Shown here piece after piece: positions 21,470-31,878 of a stretch of DNA of 64,000 bases; position 1 is the stretch's first letter; each line of letters begins with the position of its first letter. A program made the position numbers and the translations under genes. This DNA comes from Pyrenopolyporus hunteri. Taxonomy: Eukaryota > Ascomycota > Sordariomycetes > Xylariales > Hypoxylaceae. The notes below the pieces were generated by a model. It saw nothing but the letters and a program-made list of their open reading frames with translations, was not told the origin of the DNA and did not search any database. The stretch is taken from assembly GCA_902806595.1 (NCBI GenBank), contig CADCXC010000037.1, forward strand, positions 1,674,001 through 1,738,000, written 5' to 3'.

Positions 21470-24449
21470 CTATTCCTCTTCTGAATCACTTTCTTCTTCG
21501 CTTGATTCTGCGCGTCGGTTGTCCTCAACTTCGCCGGGGAGAGGTTCCTGACTTCCACTACCGTGGCGCTGAAGTTGTGCTTTGAGCTCACGAAGTTGTT
21601 CGATCTTTCGCTCTTGCTCGTGTTTGTTCATCGGCTTATTCTTCTTAGCCTTGGGGGGCGCACTGGGCTTTGACTTTGATTCTGGCTCAGCTGCGCGGCT
21701 AAATTCTGGCTTCTTTTCGAGCATAGTGCGTATGCCCGGATTCGACTTATTGATAAGATCGTAAAGCTTTCGGAGGGCATCCATGGATAAGGCATCTATG
21801 TCTAATTCCATCTCGCCATCGTCGTTCTCCTGCAACGCCGTTAGCATCGAATTTGAGCAACAATCGGGGATCTAATGTGGGAAACAATATAAGGAAAAGA
21901 TGGGGGGAGGGATGTTATGAATTTTAACTCTATGTCTTCTGGTCACTTACATTCTGACCGGTATCCTTCTTGATAATTTCAACGGCTTTCGTCAAGGTAT
22001 TTCCATCGAGTTCATTAATGCCATCAGCGATAACAGCCTTCTCTAGAGCTCCAACCGGACGGCTCTTCGGAGCCGCCTTCTTGTGGCTGGTGTTGTTAGG
22101 GGCTTTCTTGGTCGCTGGTGCATGTCCAGACGCCGCCTTTTTACTGCCCGTTGGTGCTGGGCCGCTACCGCCAGACTTCGGCTTGCTCTTGGTCGTCTTC
22201 TTCTTTGGCTTCGGCTTCTTTTCTTCGCTGTGGTACTTGGTTCTCTCCTCCACCAACTTTCGCTGAAGCATCGAAACCATCGACTGTTGGATCTCGATCA
22301 TAGTGAGATCCGGTTTCTTCGATCCTAGGAGGGTATTGAGCTTGTCTTGCTCTTCGTCCAGCCGGGCCTGAAGATTCCGAATCACTTCGCTACTTTCACC
22401 GTCGTCAACATCAGCCTCGCTTTCCTCTTCCGAGTCATGTGCGCTCCGCTCAGGGCTATGGGCGGAAGCATTCGCCGTAGACGGCGTCTCGGGAGGATAA
22501 TATCGCTTCATCCATTGATCCCTTTTTGCGAGTTCGGACTTGAATAATTCCTCCAAGCGTCTTGCGAGAATAGTGACATCATGGTTCGGGCCGTTGAAGA
22601 GTTCGGAGTTATGCACAATCAATTTCACGTCCTTCTCTATATCTTTGACGGTCTTGTAGTCACCGTCGTAGTTCTTCTGCGTCATAGTAGCCAGGTCCAT
22701 AGGTTTCTTGACGATGCTGAAGTAGGTCGGGATATTCAAGGCTACAGGATCCACTGGCGTTAGGAACCATTGGTTCAACGCGTAATGTTTCCCTTTCTTG
22801 ATCTCATCCAAGACAACCTCGAAGAAACGTTGCTCTGGCTCTAACTTTTTTCGACTAGCTGAACCGTAGTCAAGGTCGCGATTCTTTGGAGGGTGTATCG
22901 GACGCTTGGGTCGGTCGCTGTCTTCGCGCGTGGAGTCGCGACGAATTTGAGGAATACCATTCGGAGGAATCGCAAAGGCTGGGGCAGAGGAAGAAGTAGG
23001 CGTCGATTGAGCCGCTTGTGTGGGCGTCGGCTTTGGCTTGGGGCTCGCTGCCGGGGGGCGAGGCTGTTGAGATTGTGACTGTCGGCGGGGCTGGGTTGCC
23101 GCGCGAGGTTCGGTATGGCGGGTTGCATGAGCTTTACCCTTCTCGGGTTTGGCGGGTTCTTCCAATTTAGAGATGTCTGGTAGGCGCGTAAGTATATAAT
23201 CTCTCACCGCGGCTGCGGCTATGGTTATTCCGTTGGATTCGCCGTTGAATGTGAGGGAATTCTCGTATAATAGCCGGACGTCATCCTTGAACGCTCCATA
23301 ATTGGCATATTTGTCCTCGCGAAGCTTCACCTCGAAGAGAGAAATGTCCACTGGTTTGTCTATCTTGGATTTGTAATCGTCCCACAGTGTCGGCCATAGT
23401 CTCTCTACAGATTGCCTGAAGTTTAAGCCGTTTTTAGTCTTCTTGACGCCGGCCAAAACTTGTCTTATTTGCCTATTCTGAAAAGGGGTGATGATTTTTT
23501 CATCTTGGCTTTGGTCTTCGGCCTCGTTCGATGCTGGCGCAGACGACGGGGCACTGGTAACGACGAGGGAGTCTGCTGCGGGCTCACTTGGTGCTTCTCC
23601 TGTCTTCGCTCGCTTTGATGCGCGCTCGTCGTCGCCATCCTCTTCCCGTTCTCGTGAGACTTTCCCCACAGATACGGGTTGGTCGTCGTCCATGGGAGTG
23701 TCAGGCTGGGACGATGTGGTCTCGGGCTGGGTACCCTTGATATCTAGTTTGGCAAGGTCTGCCGAAGGCTGAGTTAGATCTTGGGGCGACGTGGCCGTCG
23801 GTGCATCGTTAGGGTTGGGTTGATCTTGGTCGTTACCCGTCTGCTCAGCATCGGACCCCTTATCGGCGCGCTCTTCGGAAGCATCTACGTCCATGGAATC
23901 TGCCGATTGCTCGGGGGCGGGCTCATCGGGCGCTGGATCCCGGGTCGCAGAGCTCTGTTCTGCCGATTCAGTTTTCTCCGACGTCGAATTGGCATTATCG
24001 TCTGTATTATTAACTTCTACTGTAGGAGATGAGTCGTCCATAGCCGATGTCCCGTTGACATCGGGCATGTCCGTATCATGAGAAGGCGAAGGAGGGGAAA
24101 TAGATTTATTTGTCGTTTGTTCCGGAAGACTGCTGTTGGCAGAAAATGCTTTTTGGTTTAGGGAACTATCCGCGTCGGTCGCTGTTGCCGTCGCTTCTGT
24201 CGATTCTGCCTTTCCATTAACGGCGGGGGTTTCGTCAGATTTGGGGCCAGAGCGATCCTTATCCGATTGGGCGTGCCTGTCAAATATACCAGTTAGTTGC
24301 GATATTATAGGGAAGAGTAAGACGTGTACTTGCCCGTTAAGCGCCCGCGCACCCAAGTCATCCATCGTAATTGCCTCGTCCGGCGCCGAACTAGCAGCCT
24401 TCTGATCCACCGGCAAGGCTTGAGGCTGCTCAGTCGCCATCATTGCCAT
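21470..24449 (-). CDS. BDF1: BET-family double bromodomain protein (Bdf1-like)
   Basis: Exons 24449-24334, 24276-21951 and 21829-21470 give 933 residues. It binds acetylated histones, mainly H4, and recruits transcription machinery in the nucleus. Bromodomain 1 (about 305-405) is divergent, with LWPTLWDDYKSKIDKPVDISLFE in place of the usual WPF...YP, though SLTFNG keeps the acetyl-lysine Asn. Bromodomain 2 (about 520-620) is classical: ALNQWFLTPVDPVALNIPTYF, KKPMDLATM, SELFNG. A NET domain (about 785-848) spans the last intron (GAT CAG AAT/GTAAGT region; ...KKDTGQN/ENDDGEMELDIDALS). The tail is Lys-rich, then an acidic Ser/Glu end (SSEEESDSEEE). The first intron (57 bp) has a GC donor, GCAAGT, with branch ACTAAC and acceptor GACAG. 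It has no stop and is a multiple of three, so retention would simply add 19 residues. The N-terminal 280 residues are disordered. Confidence 0.9.
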
Positions 24450-24737
24450 TCAGTTCCTTAACGAGCCCGATATTGACACGGTTTGAAGAATGTCGGGAAT
24501 GCGAGGTGATGAATCTGTCCCAATAGCATGGATCCAGAGACCCGATCTAAAACAGAGCTTTGGTTAGTATCCGTTATAATAGACAAACTTAGATAATATA
24601 ATAGGATGGGAAAAGAAAAGGGTAGGCGACGCAGTACTACTGCAATCATCTTGAAGGAATCGCAGCTAAAGGCTTCGCAGTGATGCGAACGAACATGAGC
24701 AAGAACAGAGCCGCATACTCTCTTAGATCGTCGCTGC

Positions 24738-24765
24738 ACTGACTGACTGACTGACTGACTGACTG
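24738..24765. repeat. ACTG tetranucleotide microsatellite
   Basis: Seven perfect ACTG units, about 290 bp upstream of the bromodomain start codon. Confidence 0.9.
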
Positions 24766-26684
24766 CGGCTTCTTAGTTAGTAACGAATGAAGGAGATGAT
24801 AAGGGCGATAATCGGAATGGACGCTTCAGAGAGATAGAATTCGTATATTGCGCGAAAGAAAAGAGGTAGAATGGTAATGATGACGATAATGACTTGAGGG
24901 AATTGGGGATATATGGATGACGCTTCTGTTTGCTTTGCGCCGCCTTGCGATTTGCGATGCGATGCGATGCGATGCGCGACCTTGTATAATGCGATAACTA
25001 TTTCTCTATAAGGCCAATTGCGAGGTGGCTGGCCAATGAGAAGGGGGGTTGGAAAAGACCGGGGGTGTTTTGGTCGCAAGGGTTAGGTGTAAAAAGCGTT
25101 ATCTGAAGGACACTGCCTTTTATCGACGATGTAGAAATCTGACCATCTTCTAATTGGTGTCAAGCTGCGAAGCTAGTGAGCTCTGGACGCGCAAGTCGTT
25201 GGTGTGGCTAGAGCGTTGTCGACGAGTACACCACCTACAGCCAATGGGTGCTAACAATATCCCATTTACCTGAGCACTCAGATGGCTATATAAGGGAACT
25301 CGGAATGTTCGAGTTCTTCGAATTTTTATAACCCACAGAAGGAGATCGTCGTGACAGGCGTCAATTTGAACGGCGCAAAAATCGAAAGGATGTTTGTCGC
25401 ATAGCCGTCAATCCAGTGCAAGAAAGGGAATCGGCTTAGCGGCGCCCTTGGCAAGGGACCAGGCAGACGGGATTAGGGAAGTAGACAGTGGTAAATGATG
25501 CAAGACGAGGGGCGAATAAGAGACGAAGAAGAACAAGGAATCTTTGATTTTATTTTTTCACTTACATTCAACTTTAAGACGGTGAAAGACGCGCCAGCTC
25601 GCGTCGAGTCCCTGATCCAGTTGCGAAAGAACCGGGGCGAATAAGAAAGGACGCGAATGAGTAATCGATGCGGCGATTGCTACGAAATGACGGAGTAGTG
25701 AGGCGGCGATGAAATGAATAAATGAATTCGTCTCTCAGGTCGAGATGAATATTGCTAAGACGCGGCGTGATGCGCAAAGTGAAGCGCGTTTGTGGGTCGC
25801 GGGATTAGGGACTGGGGTTGTTTGGTGCGTTGAACTAAATCAGACCAAACGGACAAGAGTTGAGCGGCACCTCGGTGTCATTGACAATTGACGACGACGA
25901 GGCTCACGAAGAGGCGAGGAATACGGTGTTGGCGACGGCGACGGGGTTTGTTTAGTTGAGGTGGTCAAAGCGGCGGTCGTCACGATAGTTACTCGATACT
26001 ACCGCTTTGGGGGAAGGATTGGAATGAATAAAAACTTTAAAAAATTAAACAACGAATCGATGAGCAGCGCGCACAAGGGAAATAAGGAGAGACAGAAAAA
26101 TTAATGGGAGGGAAAAGGTACCTTGGTACTTCCTGTCGCGTGGTGCGCGTGCGGCGGTGGTAGTGGTGGTGGTGGTGAGGGTAGGGGGAAATCAATTTCT
26201 CAAGATGCGAGGCGGTGTCGGCGCTCGGAATATTAGAGAGGGGGTTGGGGTTGGGCAGAAATGGAAAAATAGGAAGAAGGGTTGTAAAAAAATCTCAGGA
26301 ATCAGAGGTCTCTTTTTTTTCTCGTCGCGAAAATTTCTGGTTTGGGGCCACTTTCCTATTTGTAGAACGCGCTTTCCCGGGCTGCGAAATCACGGTTCGC
26401 CATCACTGGGAGCTACGACAGGGATTAAATCGAGGAAACGCCTACCGTGTGTGTATGAGGACACCCGATGGCAAATCACGTTATCGAGATACCACAGGGT
26501 GGGGCACCTTGAGACAGGGATCCGGGAGGCACACTCCCAAGATTGATCAAGTACCTATCTCGATACAGTATCGTGTGTATGTACGCAGGTACACGTAGGT
26601 ACTGGGTACTGGGTACTGGGCACTGGTTACTGTGGATGGATGGAGGAAAATGGTTTACTTACCGTGGGCGGATTGATGGAAACA

Positions 26685-26741
26685 TAACCTACCTAGGTAC
26701 CTGCCTACCTACCTGGGTACCTTACCTACCTAGGTACTAGG
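26685..26741. repeat. CCTA/TAGG tetranucleotide tract
   Basis: Alternating CCTA and GGTAC units, partly palindromic (ACCTAGGT). It is one of many such tracts scattered through intergenic DNA here; see also 27560-27596, 29830-29862, 53243-53275 and 61631-61662. Confidence 0.85.
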
Positions 26742-28058
26742 CTTGCATCTCGGCCCTCGTCGAAGAAGTTCGCTATACTTATACGCTGTTCTTTGGAGGA
26801 GGCCGGCCGAGGACAGTTAAGTTGTGATACAACCTTATTCTGATGACCAGACTGGAAAAGTTGATGGATTTGCTGATAGAGTGAACAGGCAGGACCCGGT
26901 TGCTCGAAGATTTTTGACGAGAGAAATGTTGTTTGACGGCCTAGACGTGCTAGACAGTTGAGCCAATCAGAGGTGGAGCGCAATGATGACCCTCCGGCGA
27001 GCGCCCAATCATGACGCGTAGGGCTCTAAGATCCCTGCTCATTTGAAATGATGGAAGCCACCAGCGCTCTCTTTTTCGATAATAGCCCTACACCGGCGTG
27101 CACCAGTAGGCACCCTTTCATTGTTGAACTCATCAGGGAGGGCAATCCCGCTTTGGCCACCCAGTGTATCGTCGTCACATGATCTGAAAGGGCTGATGTT
27201 AGAATGTCGTTGCCAAAGACCTCTCCTTGTCCGTGTCGGGAAGACGTAGGTAATTTTCTTCGCCCTGAGTAAGTGCTTCGACATCCGAGAATGCGTCATG
27301 GGCTCCATCCCAGAAAATCTTTGGGGGTTGCATAGAGCTGAGGAATCCAAGCTGAGACTTTTCGAGAGTTGCATAGGTCGGACTAAATGAGAGAACAGCG
27401 ATGAAGAGATGGAAGTTTCACGGCTGATGCCACTGTTTAGGTGGTCTGAGAAGGAAAAGTGACGGGGCGCAATGGGGTTTTGAATTAGGGTACAGTACGA
27501 AAAGACGACTACGAGGGAAACATGTACGTTGTGCGCTTGAGCTGACCGGGCAGTTGTCCCTAAGTACCTAGGTACCTAACCTAGGTACCTAGGGTATATA
27601 TTTGTAGGTATGATAGGTACTATGTACATATGTGCAGCCCGCACATGTATGTAAGCCACTGCACAGCGAGTTATGTAGCTTAGGTAGGTACCTACCATGT
27701 ACCTCTTCCAATATTGGAAGGATCTATATATGTGGCACGTACCTAGGTATTCTTCCTGGTCCGTGCAGTTTTTGCGGTACCGGAAATACCAAACGCCTAT
27801 CATTACTGGATCAATTGTCTATCAGGGAAAAAAAAAAAAAAAAAAACACTACATAGAGGTACGTTCCCATCTCAATGGGTAACCCGCGTGCAAAGCTCAG
27901 AGTTTTTGATCCTCGCATCCACGCATCCTCGCCGTACCTTGGTTTCTCCTGAAGGCGCGCTCTCGGTTCTTAATCCGAGTCAATCCCGAACTCTTAGCCC
28001 CCCTCCATCTACAAGCCTTCCTTTCTTCAACAATCGCAACCGCGACATTCAACCCAGG

Positions 28059-29282
28059 ATGTCGTCGACCAAACGGAAACCACCAAGCAAAATCGCCCAC
28101 CCAGTCGTCAAGCAGAGCGCTAGGAAACCTCTGAAAACTGCCATCAACGAGTCTGAGACAGCTGTTTCAACAGCGGAGGCTACCAAGGAGAGCGGGGCCC
28201 CGAATGAACAAGTAATAGAAATTTCAAGCGACTCAGGCAGCAGCGAGTACGAATTCACAGATGAAGAGCAAGATAACACTGAATCCGCAAAGCCGGACAG
28301 CAGGCCCAAGTCGAATGGTGAGGTGCCACAAGGCCATACTACGCCAATGAAGAAACGGACGAGCCCGCATCAAGAAAACAACAACGGGGATGTCGACGTT
28401 GATATGACTTCACCAAACCTACCGAACGATGGCGAATCCGACCAAGAGCCCCCGCAACCTACGTTCGGCGAACTTGCCCGCGCGCACGATGCCATCGAAG
28501 TCCCTGCCGCGACCTCTACGCAATCCAACGCCCTCGTCCCTCCAGGGCGATCTCTAGCCCCCCCTAGCCTTTCCTCCCTTGGGACCGTCCTATCTCAGGC
28601 GCTCCGCACCGACGACTCGGATCTCTTAGAATCTTGCCTTCACACCACCGATCTCACCACAGTCCGGCATACTATTCAGAGGCTCGACTCTACTCTCGCG
28701 GGAACATTACTCACCAAGCTGGCCACCCGAATGCATCGGCGTCCCGGAAGAGCCGGCAGCCTAATGACTTGGGTGCAATGGACACTGGTCGTGCACGGAG
28801 GCGCGCTGGCAACCCAGCCCGGATTGGCCAAGAAATTGAGCGAGCTGCACAGGGTCCTGGAGGAACGGTCAAGGGGCCTCAATTCCCTATTGGCTCTGAA
28901 AGGCAAGCTCGATTTACTCGAGGCGCAAATGGAGTTTCGCCGGACCATGCAACAAAACGGGGACGCGGATGATGATGACGATGAGGAAGGTGTCGTCTAC
29001 GTGGAAGGGGAAGAGAGTGACGCAGAGATGGACAATGGCGCTATGGACCTGGATGATGACGACGGCGGACTACCTGTTACGAATGGTGTGGATAACGATG
29101 ACTCGGAGGACGACGAAGAGTTAAGTGAGGACGAACAGGACGAGGATGACCTAGAAGGTCAGGAGGAGCTAGATGAGAACGATGTCAACCACGAAGACGT
29201 CGAGTCGGAAGAGGAGGACAGCGAGGCCGAGGTAGCTGAATCTCAACGGCCAGCAAAGCGGTCGAGGACGAGAAGAAGATGA
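28059..29282 (+). CDS. Utp12-domain protein of ribosome biogenesis (Utp5/WDR43-like)
   Basis: Single exon, 407 residues. The frame is open further upstream, to 27888, but the first ATG is at 28059 and gives a sensible basic N-terminus (MSSTKRKPPSKIAHP). Residues about 172-300 match a Dip2/Utp12 domain: SLGTVLSQALRTDDSDLLESCL, TIQRLDSTLAGTLLTKLATRM, WVQWTLVVHGGALATQP, LNSLLALKGKLDLLEAQMEFR. Such domains build the t-UTP/UTP-B parts of the small-subunit processome that handles pre-18S rRNA in the nucleolus. The flanks are disordered; the C-terminal 110 residues are almost entirely Asp/Glu and end in a basic KRSRTRRR. No WD repeats precede the domain. Filamentous fungi annotate such short forms as Utp5-like; Utp5 versus another Utp12-domain protein cannot be settled here. 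Confidence 0.8.
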   Translation: MSSTKRKPPSKIAHPVVKQSARKPLKTAINESETAVSTAEATKESGAPNEQVIEISSDSGSSEYEFTDEEQDNTESAKPDSRPKSNGEVPQGHTTPMKKRTSPHQENNNGDVDVDMTSPNLPNDGESDQEPPQPTFGELARAHDAIEVPAATSTQSNALVPPGRSLAPPSLSSLGTVLSQALRTDDSDLLESCLHTTDLTTVRHTIQRLDSTLAGTLLTKLATRMHRRPGRAGSLMTWVQWTLVVHGGALATQPGLAKKLSELHRVLEERSRGLNSLLALKGKLDLLEAQMEFRRTMQQNGDADDDDDEEGVVYVEGEESDAEMDNGAMDLDDDDGGLPVTNGVDNDDSEDDEELSEDEQDEDDLEGQEELDENDVNHEDVESEEEDSEAEVAESQRPAKRSRTRRR

Positions 29283-30177
29283 GAGACTTTGTTACGAAAT
29301 ATTAAGCAGGTGGTTGAAGCTCAGTCTAAACGATACCCGTTACTTCCCGATCCGCCCATTACACCCGTTTCTCCTGTCAATGCTTTATACCTATTACCTA
29401 TCTTAAGCAGGTAGGTATATGAGGTGGCTTATGTTCGGAAAATCTCCTTCAGCAGAGTAGCATTCCCGTTTTACATGTTAAAGGGGTATGTTGACTCTCA
29501 TAGCACGGCTGGACCTATGCCTGGACCTAGAGGCTTCGGGTACGGTTTGACCTCCGCTCAAGGGTAGGATTGAGCATGTATTATGTATGCTCGTCGCTTT
29601 GGATACTTCTACTCCTGAAAGGAGGCGTCTACATGTGATTGGCATAAATATTTGAAGGTCGAAGGTTGAGTCTAAGTACCAACGTACCGACAAAGCCATG
29701 AGCATTTACGTGTACCTAGGTACCTACTGTGCATGTATGTATGTTCGTGGTGATCCCGCTAAAAATTTATGTACCTACGTATATATAGGCCCAGATAGAT
29801 TGCTTACATCATACGCACAGTAACTACCGTACCTAGGTACCTAGGTAGGTAGGTAGGTAGGTGCATGAAGTGGGCGCCAATGGAAAAGGAGCTTATCAAA
29901 CGCAGCCCACTACTTATCGATAAGCCAAAGTCACATATACAGTACATACCGTGCTCCGTCGAATCTATCAGGGTCCATCCAACTCGTTCATCCGAGCGCG
30001 CGCGTCGTCCTCCGAACCCAAATCATTTCGCGTCGAGAACCGTATCGAAGGTGAAGGGAATATTGGGTTTGACACTGCTTGGTTTGGGTCTATGTTATAC
30101 TCTTTCAGGTCAAACAATCCATTAATGCATCTCTTATATCCGCCCGCCCCCTGTTTTCTCCGATACCCAACGCCATA
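29283..30177. other. Intergenic between Utp12-domain gene and MGS1
   Basis: 3' flank of one plus-strand gene and promoter of the next. It has TAGGTACC tracts at about 29714-29726 and 29830-29862, the latter five consecutive TAGG units. A 75-codon minus frame at 29478-29705 is not protein-like. Confidence 0.5.
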
Positions 30178-31878
30178 ATGGTCGAATGTCCAGTTTGCAC
30201 CAAGCAAGTCCAATCCGCCAAAATCAACGACCATCTCGATTCAGGATGCCAGACCTTCATTCTCGATACCTCGACGTTCTCCTCCTCATCCGCTTCTCAT
30301 ATACCTAATCCCACTCAAGGCAACGGCAGCACGACATCCTCGCAGAAACGGCCGGCGTCCAGCTTTTTCTATACCCCTTCCGCCAAGCGACAGTTGACCC
30401 CCGTCAAAGTCGTCGCATCAGCAGCTAACGGAGCCAACGGAGCCAACGGAACCAACGGGGCCAACGGAGCTGTCGGGGGATCCAAACCTAATAGAAGCCT
30501 AAAGCGCTCGTTTGATGAAGGCCCCGGCGAAGATTCGCATATGCACGATGCAAGCAGCAAAACGGAGGACGTAGCGCCCACCGAGACCGGCCCGGTACTG
30601 AAGAGGACCAAGACAAATAGAGCGGCGCCCCTCGCCGAGCGCATGCGCCCTCAGAGCCTCGATGAAGTCTTCGGACAAGATCTCGTCGGCCCGCACGGCG
30701 TCCTACGATCGCTAATAGAATCCGACCGAGTACCATCTATGATACTATGGGGCGCATCGGGTACGGGCAAGACTACCATCGCACGCTGTATAGCAAATAT
30801 GGTGGGTTCCCGCTTCGTTGAGATGAACGCGACAAGCTCCGGGGTGGCAGAATGCAAGAAGATCTTCAGCGACGCGGCAAACGAGCTGGCGTTGACCGGC
30901 AGGAAGACCATAATATTTTGCGACGAGATACACCGCTTCTCGAAGTCGCAGCAGGACGTATTTTTAAAGCCCGTCGAAGCAGGCACAATAACGCTCATTG
31001 GTGCGACGACCGAGAACCCTAGCTTCAAAGTCGTGGCTGCGCTCCTATCGAGATGCCGAACTTTTACGCTCCAGAAGCTGACGACGACGGACATTCGGCT
31101 TGTCCTATCACGGGCCCTACAAGCTGAACTTTCAACCACATCGTCACCGCCCTCTCCCCTCCTCGACGAAGAACTAATGAACTACCTCGCCAATTTTGCC
31201 GACGGCGACGCGAGGACAGCACTCAACCTCTTAGAATTAGCAATGTCCCTCGCGAATAGAGAGGGAATGACAAAGGAGAATATTAAGGCGTCGCTAACCA
31301 AAACCTTGGTCTACGACCGCGCCGGGGACCAGCATTACGACACGATCTCGGCATTCCACAAGTCAGTTCGTGGCTCCGATCCGGATGCTGCGCTGTACTA
31401 TCTAGCGCGCATGCTCCAGTCCGGGGAGGATCCGCTGTTCATCGCGCGGCGCATGGTCGTAATCGCATCCGAGGATGTCGGCTTAGCGGACAACTCACTT
31501 CTCAACCTAGCGACGTCCACCTATACTGCGACCCAGCAGATCGGCATGCCGGAAGCGCGAATACCATTGGCGCACTGTGCGGTGGCGCTCTCGCTCGCTC
31601 CGAAGAGCACGCGTGCCTACAGAGGATTGAACAATGCCTTCGCGGCCCTTAAAGAGCCGGGTGTAGCAGCCCTACCGGTACCGATTCATCTGCGAAATGC
31701 GCCAACGAGGCTAATGCGAGAGCTCGGGTATGGCAAGGAGTATAAATACAATCCCAACTACAAAGACGGCAAGGTGAAACAAGATTACCTTCCCGACGCA
31801 CTCCTTGGGCGCACATTCTTGGAAGACCGAGACCTGGGTACCGAGATAGATCCGGATTTAGTTATGGAGGATGCTTGA
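30178..31878 (+). CDS. MGS1: Mgs1/WRNIP1 AAA+ ATPase (UBZ4 plus clamp-loader-like core)
   Basis: Single exon, 566 residues. The start at 30178 is chosen because it places a UBZ4 finger at the N-terminus (C4, C7, H19, C24 in ECPVCTKQVQSAKINDHLDSGC); the frame is open upstream but only non-coding-like. A disordered linker with ANGANGANGT repeats (residues about 83-96) precedes the conserved EVFGQDLVGPHGVLRSLIES. Walker A is GASGTGKT (192-199), Walker B FCDEIHRF (D249, E250), and sensor 1 is LIGATTENPSF. The C-terminal domain is the RarA/Mgs1 tetramerisation region (ASEDVGLADNSLL, HLRNAPTRLMRELGYGKEY). Mgs1 acts at stalled replication forks: it binds ubiquitylated PCNA through the UBZ and modulates polymerase delta and template switching. 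The length matches the family. Confidence 0.95.
   Translation: MVECPVCTKQVQSAKINDHLDSGCQTFILDTSTFSSSSASHIPNPTQGNGSTTSSQKRPASSFFYTPSAKRQLTPVKVVASAANGANGANGTNGANGAVGGSKPNRSLKRSFDEGPGEDSHMHDASSKTEDVAPTETGPVLKRTKTNRAAPLAERMRPQSLDEVFGQDLVGPHGVLRSLIESDRVPSMILWGASGTGKTTIARCIANMVGSRFVEMNATSSGVAECKKIFSDAANELALTGRKTIIFCDEIHRFSKSQQDVFLKPVEAGTITLIGATTENPSFKVVAALLSRCRTFTLQKLTTTDIRLVLSRALQAELSTTSSPPSPLLDEELMNYLANFADGDARTALNLLELAMSLANREGMTKENIKASLTKTLVYDRAGDQHYDTISAFHKSVRGSDPDAALYYLARMLQSGEDPLFIARRMVVIASEDVGLADNSLLNLATSTYTATQQIGMPEARIPLAHCAVALSLAPKSTRAYRGLNNAFAALKEPGVAALPVPIHLRNAPTRLMRELGYGKEYKYNPNYKDGKVKQDYLPDALLGRTFLEDRDLGTEIDPDLVMEDA

Larger units (their letters stand above)
24450..28058. other. Divergent intergenic region, 3.6 kb, microsatellite-rich
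   Basis: Lies between the bromodomain gene (-) and the Utp12-domain gene (+). It holds seven ACTG units at 24738-24765 and four GCGAT units at 24954-24973. CCAAT boxes occur at 25014-25018, 25033-25037 and 25241-25245. A GGTGGT-rich tract lies at about 26154-26180, long TACCTAGGTA tracts at 26685-26741 and 27560-27596, and an A run at 27829-27846. Overlapping frames at 26157-26598 in two registers are simple-sequence artefacts. I find no coding gene; long leaders or an unannotated RNA are possible but not supported. Confidence 0.5.

Noticed and set aside
26157..26598. Two overlapping plus frames of 127-129 codons
   Set aside because: Driven by GGT microsatellite and low-complexity DNA; the start MVVVVVV is an artefact.
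27888..28058. 57-codon upstream extension of the Utp12-domain protein
   Set aside because: Begins at GTG, with no ATG before 28059; composition differs from the rest.
30079..30177. 33-codon upstream extension of Mgs1
   Set aside because: It would displace the N-terminal UBZ finger from its usual position; no ATG with support.
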